Shown: one piece after another, positions 59,085 to 64,000 of the stretch | How the letters are laid out: every line of letters begins with the position of its first letter | Numbering within the stretch: the stretch's first letter is position 1 | From: Streptomyces sp. B1I3 | GTDB taxonomy: Bacteria > Actinomycetota > Actinomycetes > Streptomycetales > Streptomycetaceae | Direction of reading: 5' to 3' | Assembly (NCBI RefSeq): GCF_030816615.1 | Contig: NZ_JAUSYD010000001.1 | Span: forward strand, 496,001-560,000 | DNA length: 64,000 nucleotides | Notes under the pieces: model-generated | The model's input: only the letters and a program-made list of their open reading frames with translations | What the model was told of the DNA's origin: nothing | Databases searched by the model: none | Program-made: the position numbers and the translations under genes

Positions 59085-59981
59085 ATGGGTGAATCAGTCG
59101 TCATCGGGGCAGGTGCGACCGGGGCCGCGACCGCCAGGCAACTGGCCGAAAGCGGCCGGCGGGTCCGCCTCATCACCCGCAGCGGCAGTGGTCCCGACCA
59201 CCCTGCCATCGAACGGGTCGCCCTGGACGCGGGCCGCACTGACGAGCTGGCCGAGGCGCTGACCGGAGCGGCCACGGTCTTCAACGCCGCCATGACCGCC
59301 TACCAGACCTGGCCGGAGACCATGCCGCCGTTGTTCGCCTCGATTCTCGCGGCGACCGAGCGTGCCGGGGCCGACTACGTGATGCTCGGTAATCACTACG
59401 GCTATCAGCAGACCACCGGGCCCGTCACCGAGCGCACCCCGATGGCCCCGCACACCCGAAAGGGCCGGGTGCGGGCCGAACTGTGGCAGCGGGCCAAGAA
59501 CGCGCACGACGAAGGGCGACTGCGAACCACCGAAGTGCGAGCCGGCCAGTACCTGGGCCCAGGCGCAGTCTCAGCGTTCACGCTGCTGGTCGCTCCCCGG
59601 GTCCGCGAGGGTGAACTGGCTCTCGTCCACGGCAACCCCGATGCGGCGCATTCGTTTTCGTACACCGAGGACGTCGCAGCGGCGCTGGTGGCGGTCGGCA
59701 ACGACGAGCGAGCCTGGGGACGGGCCTGGCACGCCCCGGTCATCACCACGACCGTGCGTCATGCCGCAACCGACCTCACCGAACTCCATGGAGCGCCCGA
59801 ACCGCGGTTGGAGCCGCTCACCGAACGGGACCTGACACTGCTGTCCTTCACCGATCCACTGTGGCGGGAGTTCGCCGAGATGAGCTACATGTCCGAGCGT
59901 CCGTTCATCGTGGACGACAGCGATATCCGCGACACCTTCGGTCTCAAGCCTTCAACGCTCCGCGAAGCGCTGGCGGCCTGA
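59085..59981 (+). CDS. NAD(P)-binding epimerase/NmrA-like reductase
   Basis: 298 aa from the ATG at 59085 (GGAGAC upstream; a GTG at 59067 is possible). The start SVVIGAGATGAATARQLAES is the Rossmann GxGxxG, followed by GRRVRLITRSGSG and VALDAGRTDELAEALTGAAT. The catalytic Tyr/Lys pair of SDRs is not in its normal place (GNHYGYQQTTG instead). NmrA-like or atypical epimerase. Substrate unknown. Paired with a GlxA regulator. Confidence 0.75.
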   Translation: MGESVVIGAGATGAATARQLAESGRRVRLITRSGSGPDHPAIERVALDAGRTDELAEALTGAATVFNAAMTAYQTWPETMPPLFASILAATERAGADYVMLGNHYGYQQTTGPVTERTPMAPHTRKGRVRAELWQRAKNAHDEGRLRTTEVRAGQYLGPGAVSAFTLLVAPRVREGELALVHGNPDAAHSFSYTEDVAAALVAVGNDERAWGRAWHAPVITTTVRHAATDLTELHGAPEPRLEPLTERDLTLLSFTDPLWREFAEMSYMSERPFIVDDSDIRDTFGLKPSTLREALAA

Positions 59982-60348
59982 TGCGGCGGCATCCCGCCCG
60001 TCGCGGGCCACCCTGGTCGACCCCGCCGAAGGCCCGAAGCGCTGCTCGGTGACCAAGTGCGCGAATCCAACCCCTGTCGGGAAGGCCGCGGTCGATCGCC
60101 GCGCCCGCGCTGCGCCGGGAGCGCACCCTTTCTCCGGCCAAATCGAGCATTCGGCCCTCCCGGTACGACCGGTACGACAGATACCGCCCCTACGCGCCGC
60201 ACGCGCACGGCGCGTGGGGCGGACGGAACACGCGGCACGCGCAAGGATGTTCGGGAAATCCGAGCCTCGAGGCGTGTGTCGCACGCCGCCGGGCCCCGGC
60301 CCCCGGCGCCGCTCGTCCACCGGAACCGGTTCGGCGCTCCGAGGGCCG
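59982..60348. other. Intergenic region, no gene seen
   Basis: 367 bp between a rightward and a leftward gene. All frames are Arg/Gly/Ala-rich without SD. The segment 60160-60180 has a direct repeat GGTACGACC/GGTACGACA and 60200-60222 has GCGCCGCACGCGCACGGCGC, a GC-rich imperfect palindrome. Both reductase and MarR terminators should be here. Confidence 0.4.
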
Positions 60349-60870
60349 TCAGCCGTCTGCACGGTCGTCCGCGTCGAGGATGCGCCGCAGCAGCAGGGTG
60401 AGCGTCTTGCGCTCGTCCGGGTCCAGGCAGGACAGGAAGGCGTCCTGGGACGCCTCCGCGACCTCGGCCAGCCGGCGCTGCTCCGCGGCGCCCTCGTCCG
60501 TGAGTTCCACCACCTGGCGCCGCCGGTCCGCCCGGTCCCGTGTGCGCCGCACCAGACCCCGCTCCTCGACGGTATCGAGGTACCCGCCCAGATGGCTGCG
60601 CTGGAATCCGAGCCGGTCCGCCAAGACGTGCTGGGGCAGCGGGCCGAAGTCGGCGAGCGCGGTGAGTGTGGCGAAGTGCGGCAGCCGGAGCCCTGAAGGG
60701 TCGACCGCGTCGACCAGGGCCTCGTGCCCGATGCGGGCCACATGGCTGGCGACGTACGAGGGCAGGGCCAGCAGGCTGGGCGGACGGAGCCCTTCCTGGG
60801 GCAGGTCCGATCGCGGGCCGGCGCTCTCCGGGGGGGTGCCGCCGGGTCCGCACTGCTCGGTGTCGCTCAT
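60349..60870 (-). CDS. MarR-family transcriptional regulator
   Basis: 173 aa. HVARIGHEALVDAVDPSGLRL leads to HFATLTALADFGPLPQHVLA, DRLGFQRSHLGGYLDTVEER and GLVRRTRDRADRRRQVVELT, the recognition helix and wing of MarR. A 25-residue disordered N-terminal extension precedes it. TACGAT ends 6 nt before the ATG, so a leaderless message is possible. Divergent from an MFS exporter, its probable target. Confidence 0.88.
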   Translation of the reverse strand: MSDTEQCGPGGTPPESAGPRSDLPQEGLRPPSLLALPSYVASHVARIGHEALVDAVDPSGLRLPHFATLTALADFGPLPQHVLADRLGFQRSHLGGYLDTVEERGLVRRTRDRADRRRQVVELTDEGAAEQRRLAEVAEASQDAFLSCLDPDERKTLTLLLRRILDADDRADG

Positions 60871-61000
60871 ACCGGCATCGTACGCGAACACAATGCCTGG
60901 ACGTAATGGTGACGCCATGGAATGATTCCTTCATGACATTAATTTGGCGCTCCCGCCCCGTTCCGCATACGGCGGCGTCAACGTCCCGGAGGACCGCTCG
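60871..61000. promoter_or_regulatory. MarR/MFS divergent promoter region
   Basis: GGAAT-G-ATTCC at 60919-60929 is a small perfect palindrome and the surrounding 60,890-60,950 is relatively AT-rich, as expected for the divergent control region. Confidence 0.45.
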
Positions 61001-62470
61001 ATGACCGACACGCCCACCACCCCCGCCGAGGCCCAGGCCCCCGCCCCGGCCGCACGCTCCACCGCCGCGCCGTTCGCCGCCCTGCTGTTGGCGGTGCTGT
61101 CCTTCTCGCTGATGCAGACGATGGTCGTGCCGGCGCTGCCCGATCTCCGGGAGGAGTTCGGCGCCTCGACGACCGGCGTCTCCTGGGTGATCAGCTCTTT
61201 CCTCCTGTCCGCATCCGTCGCCACCGCGCTGCTGGGCCGGGTCGGCGACATGTTCGGCAAGAAGCGGGTGCTGATCGCGAGCCTCAGCGTCTTCGCCCTC
61301 GGCACCCTGCTCGCCGCCCTGTCCGACTCCCTCGGTCTGCTGATCGCGGCCCGCGCCGTCCAGGGCGTCGGCTCGGCCGCCTTCCCGCTGGCCTTCGGTA
61401 TCGTGCGCGACCAGTTCCCGCGCGAGCGGGTCCCGGTGGCCATCGGCCTGATCTCCTCCACCTTCGGCATCGGTTTCGGGGTGGGCCTGGTGATCCCGGG
61501 TCCGATCGTGGACGCGCTGGACTGGCACTGGATCTTCTGGCTCGGACTGATCGTGATCGTGCTGGGCATCGCCGCCGTGGCCACCTTCATCCAGGAGTCC
61601 TCGGTCCGTTCCCCCGGCCGCATCGACTGGCCTGGCCTCCTCCTGCTCAGCACGGGCATCGTGGCGCTGCTGCTCGCCATCAGCCAGGGCAAGTCGTGGG
61701 GCTGGGCCTCGGTGGGGGTCATCGGCCTGTTCGTCGCCGCGCTCGTCCTGCTGGCGGTGTTCTGGTACGTGGAGACCACGGTGCGCCAGCCGCTCATCGA
61801 CATCGAACTGCTGCGCCGCCCCGCGGTCCTGACCAGCCACATCGCCGCCCTCATCATCGGATTCGGCATGTACGGGGCCTTCACCCTCGTCCCGCTGCTC
61901 GCGCAGACCCCTTCCCATGCCGGGTACGGCTTCGACGCCTCGGTCACCGAGTCGGGGCTGTTCATGGTGCCGATGGCGGTGACCATGCTGGGCGCGAGCC
62001 CGCTCGCCAGCCGGCTCGGCGCGGCCTTCGGATGGAAGCTCCCGCTGGTACTGGCCTGCCTGATCGGCGTGGTCGGGTTCGTCGTCTACGCGGCGGCGCA
62101 CGACAGTGAGTGGGCCATGTACGCGGGTTCCGCCGTCCTCGGCATCGGTGTCGGGTTCGCCTTCGCGGCCCTCGCCAACCTCGTGGTCAGCGCCGTCGAC
62201 CGCAGCCAGACCGGCCAGGCGACCGGCATCAACACCATCATGCGGACCATCGGGGGCTCGCTGGGCGCGCAGATCGCGGCGTCGCTGGTCGCGGCGGAGA
62301 CGATCCCGGGCACGCCGATCCCCGTCGAGTCCGGCTACACCACGGCGTTCGTGATGTCCGCGATCGCCCTCGGCGTAGCCCTCCTGGCCGCCCTGGCGGG
62401 TCCGGGGTCCTTACGCCGCAAGGCCGTGGCCCCAGTCCCCGCCCCGAGCAGCGGCCCCAGCGCCGCCTGA
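61001..62470 (+). CDS. MFS multidrug-type exporter (DHA2-like)
   Basis: 489 aa from the ATG at 61001 (GGAGG 8 nt upstream). About 14 transmembrane helices. VVPALPDLREEFGAS, SWVISSFLLSASVATALLGR, GDMFGKKRVLI (motif A) and RAVQGVGSAAFPLAFGIVRD (motif B region) with VIPGPIVDALDWHWIFWLG (motif C) identify the drug:H+ antiporter family. Likely exports an antibiotic or toxin under control of the divergent MarR protein. Confidence 0.9.
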   Translation: MTDTPTTPAEAQAPAPAARSTAAPFAALLLAVLSFSLMQTMVVPALPDLREEFGASTTGVSWVISSFLLSASVATALLGRVGDMFGKKRVLIASLSVFALGTLLAALSDSLGLLIAARAVQGVGSAAFPLAFGIVRDQFPRERVPVAIGLISSTFGIGFGVGLVIPGPIVDALDWHWIFWLGLIVIVLGIAAVATFIQESSVRSPGRIDWPGLLLLSTGIVALLLAISQGKSWGWASVGVIGLFVAALVLLAVFWYVETTVRQPLIDIELLRRPAVLTSHIAALIIGFGMYGAFTLVPLLAQTPSHAGYGFDASVTESGLFMVPMAVTMLGASPLASRLGAAFGWKLPLVLACLIGVVGFVVYAAAHDSEWAMYAGSAVLGIGVGFAFAALANLVVSAVDRSQTGQATGINTIMRTIGGSLGAQIAASLVAAETIPGTPIPVESGYTTAFVMSAIALGVALLAALAGPGSLRRKAVAPVPAPSSGPSAA

Positions 62471-62491
62471 CGATCCCAGGAGCCCAGAGTC

Positions 62492-62800
62492 ATGCCCGAC
62501 TACGGACACGACCTCCTCTTCGGCACCGTCCTGGTGCCTTTGGCAGGGGACGGCGACTCCGCCGTCGCCCTCGTCCGCACGGCCGACCGGGCCGGACTGG
62601 ACCTGGTGAGCGTCCCGGACCACCCCTATCAGCCGGGCATGCTCGACGCCTGGGCGGCGCTCGCGGTCATCGCCGCGTCCACCTCCCGGGTGCGGGTCTT
62701 CCCCGACGTGGCGAACCTGCCGCTGCGTCCACCCGCCGTCCTGGCCCGCACGGCGGCGAGCCTGGACCTGCTGACCGGCGGACGCGCCGAACCTGCGTGG
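62492..62800 (+). pseudogene. Truncated LLM-class flavin-dependent oxidoreductase
   Basis: ATG at 62492 begins MPDYGHDLLFGTVLVPLAGD, followed by VALVRTADRAGLDLVSVPDH and VIAASTSRVRVFPDVANLPL, then AVLARTAASLDLLTGGR, the normal N-terminal 100 residues of a luciferase-like monooxygenase. Instead of the expected GLGAGAFW-type continuation the frame enters unrelated Arg-rich sequence from about 62,790 and runs into the pgm 3' end. It looks like a deletion or rearrangement joint. Confidence 0.75.
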
Positions 62801-62903
62801 TGGCCCCGCCGATGCGCCGGCAAATCCCGAACAGGACAGTCGAAGACGCCAGTCAGTCGGCGAGTCGGACGTACCAGCAGAACCGCCACTCACATCATCA
62901 CTG

Positions 62904-64000
62904 TCAGTCGGTGGCGCCCAGCGCCTCGGACACCAGGGCGCGGGCCTCGTCCTGCACCCTCGTGAGGTGCTCGGCGCCCTGGAAGCTCTCCGCATACACC
63001 TTGTAGACGTCCTCCGTGCCCGAGGGACGGGCCGCGAACCAGGCGCTGTCGGTGCAGACCTTGAGCCCGCCGATGGCCGCGCCGTTGCCCGGCGCCTCGG
63101 TGAGTACGGCGGTGATGGGCTCGCCCGCCAGTGTGTCCGCGGTGACCTGCTCAGGGGAGAGCCGGGCCAGTACGGCCTTCTGTTCGCGGGTCGCGGGGGC
63201 GTCGACCCTCGCGTAGGCCGGGTCGCCGAAACGGGCCGTCAGTTCGCCGTAGTGCTGGGAGGGTGTGGACCCGGTGACCGCCGTGATCTCCGAGGCCAGC
63301 AGAGCCAGCAGGATGCCGTCCTTGTCGGTGGTCCACACCCGGCCGTCCCGGCGCAGGAAGGACGCCCCTGCGGATTCCTCGCCGCCGAAGCCCAGGGTGC
63401 CGCCGAACAGCCCGTCGACGAACCACTTGAAGCCCACCGGAACCTCTACCAGTTGCCGCCCGAGGTCTGCGGCGACCCGGTCGATCATCGAGGAGGAGAC
63501 GAGGGTCTTGCCGATGCCGGTGCCGGCCGGCCAGTTCTCGCGGTGGGAGTAGAGGTACCGGATGGCCACGGCCAGGTAGTGGTTCGGGTTCATCAGCCCG
63601 CCGTCCGGCGTGACGATGCCGTGCCGGTCGGCGTCCGCGTCGTTGCCGGTGGCGATGGTGTACGCGTCGCGCTGCTCGATCAGCGACGCCATGGCATAGG
63701 GCGAGGAGCAGTCCATCCGGATCTTCCCGTCCCAGTCCAGCGTCATGAACCGCCAGGTCGGATCGGCGAGCGGATTGACGACGGTGAGGTCGAGCCGGTG
63801 GCGCTCGGCGATGCGGCCCCAGTAGGCGACCGAGGCCCCGCCGAGCGGGTCGGCTCCGATCCGGATGCCTGCGTCACGTACGGCGTCCAGGTCCAGGACG
63901 GCCGGCAGGTCGTCGACGTACCCGGTCAGGAAGTCGTGCCGCCCGGTGGTGGCGGCGGCCAGCGCCCGGGCGTAGGGGATCCGCCGGACCTCCTTCAGGC
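62904..64000 (-). CDS. pgm: Phosphoglucomutase, C-terminal part (5' end beyond the window)
   Basis: The visible 365 residues cover metal-binding [13 protein letters not shown], sugar loop [11 protein letters not shown] with the TDKDGI motif, and the terminal phosphate-binding [17 protein letters not shown], all typical of alpha-D-glucose phosphate-specific phosphoglucomutases (about 545 aa). Interconverts glucose 1- and 6-phosphate. Frame remains open to 64,000. Its 3' end is close to the truncated LLM gene. Confidence 0.95.
   Translation of the reverse strand, partial: LKEVRRIPYARALAAATTGRHDFLTGYVDDLPAVLDLDAVRDAGIRIGADPLGGASVAYWGRIAERHRLDLTVVNPLADPTWRFMTLDWDGKIRMDCSSPYAMASLIEQRDAYTIATGNDADADRHGIVTPDGGLMNPNHYLAVAIRYLYSHRENWPAGTGIGKTLVSSSMIDRVAADLGRQLVEVPVGFKWFVDGLFGGTLGFGGEESAGASFLRRDGRVWTTDKDGILLALLASEITAVTGSTPSQHYGELTARFGDPAYARVDAPATREQKAVLARLSPEQVTADTLAGEPITAVLTEAPGNGAAIGGLKVCTDSAWFAARPSGTEDVYKVYAESFQGAEHLTRVQDEARALVSEALGATD

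Noticed and set aside
59885..62101. 738-codon open frame on the minus strand
   Set aside because: It spans parts of the reductase, an intergenic gap, the MarR gene in another frame and the MFS gene antisense; composition is Arg/Asp/Gln repeat-like, not a protein.

Overview
The window reads as a Streptomyces chromosome (about 70% GC, WhiB, xylulose-5-P phosphoketolase, methylmalonyl-CoA mutase with MeaB, F420-dependent LLM oxidoreductase, GlxA-type AraC regulators) carrying the early half of an integrated temperate phage. Genes were called from codon structure, Shine-Dalgarno (SD) spacing, stop/start overlaps and recognisable motifs. No database search was possible, so family names come from recognition of motifs.

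Bases 1 to about 29,140 are prophage. The right attachment region lies just after a tyrosine integrase (27717-29042), where a chromosomal DUF2236/MpaB-type oxygenase gene breaks off after about 53 native codons (29104-29295). The left end of the prophage and the rest of that gene are outside the window. No structural, terminase or lysis genes are present, so they must lie further left or be missing. The immunity region (about 25.8-27.1 kb) has a small Cro/CI-like repressor, an excisionase-like HTH protein, a divergent rightward regulator and copies of a 13-bp operator motif on both sides of the repressor. From there a leftward array of tightly overlapping genes (many ATGA/GTGA/TGATG junctions) runs to about 6.4 kb. 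It encodes recombination (RecE-like nuclease, RecT-like annealing protein), a sliding-clamp-like protein, a WhiB, two paralogous HTH/zinc-ribbon proteins, a SLOG/DUF2493 protein, a Gp37/Gp68 (DUF5131) protein, a replication initiator-like protein with palindromic iterons inside its own gene, a DnaB-type helicase, a PD-(D/E)XK nuclease, a deoxyribosyltransferase-like protein and many small unknowns. Non-overlapping junctions in this array usually hold a GC-rich hairpin followed by a CA-rich, G-poor leader and a strong SD. A rightward cassette (2977-6215: GIY-YIG/GntR fusion, DUF6907-like, HTH/zinc protein with internal tandem repeats, unknown) and an orphan Phd/YefM antitoxin (15481) run against the main direction, each with its own terminators. 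A UTRA-GntR regulator (2021-2785) and a further leftward cluster occupy the left edge.

Bases 29,541-64,000 are chromosome: rlmG-like rRNA methyltransferase; secreted endonuclease I; a gap with a 27-bp tandem repeat and a glutaminase relic; a baeRF-like protein; a phosphoketolase/aldehyde dehydrogenase operon; an RsbW-like kinase; a PaoABC-type molybdenum oxidoreductase operon; an F420 LLM enzyme; a CDF metal transporter; VOC proteins, an isochorismatase-fold hydrolase, a GNAT, a DUF1992 protein and a tyrosine phosphatase; mutA-mutB-meaB; a short second Rho with a long pyrimidine-rich leader; an IS110 relic; a GlxA regulator divergent from an NAD(P)-binding reductase; a MarR regulator divergent from an MFS exporter; a truncated LLM gene; and the 3' part of pgm at the right edge.
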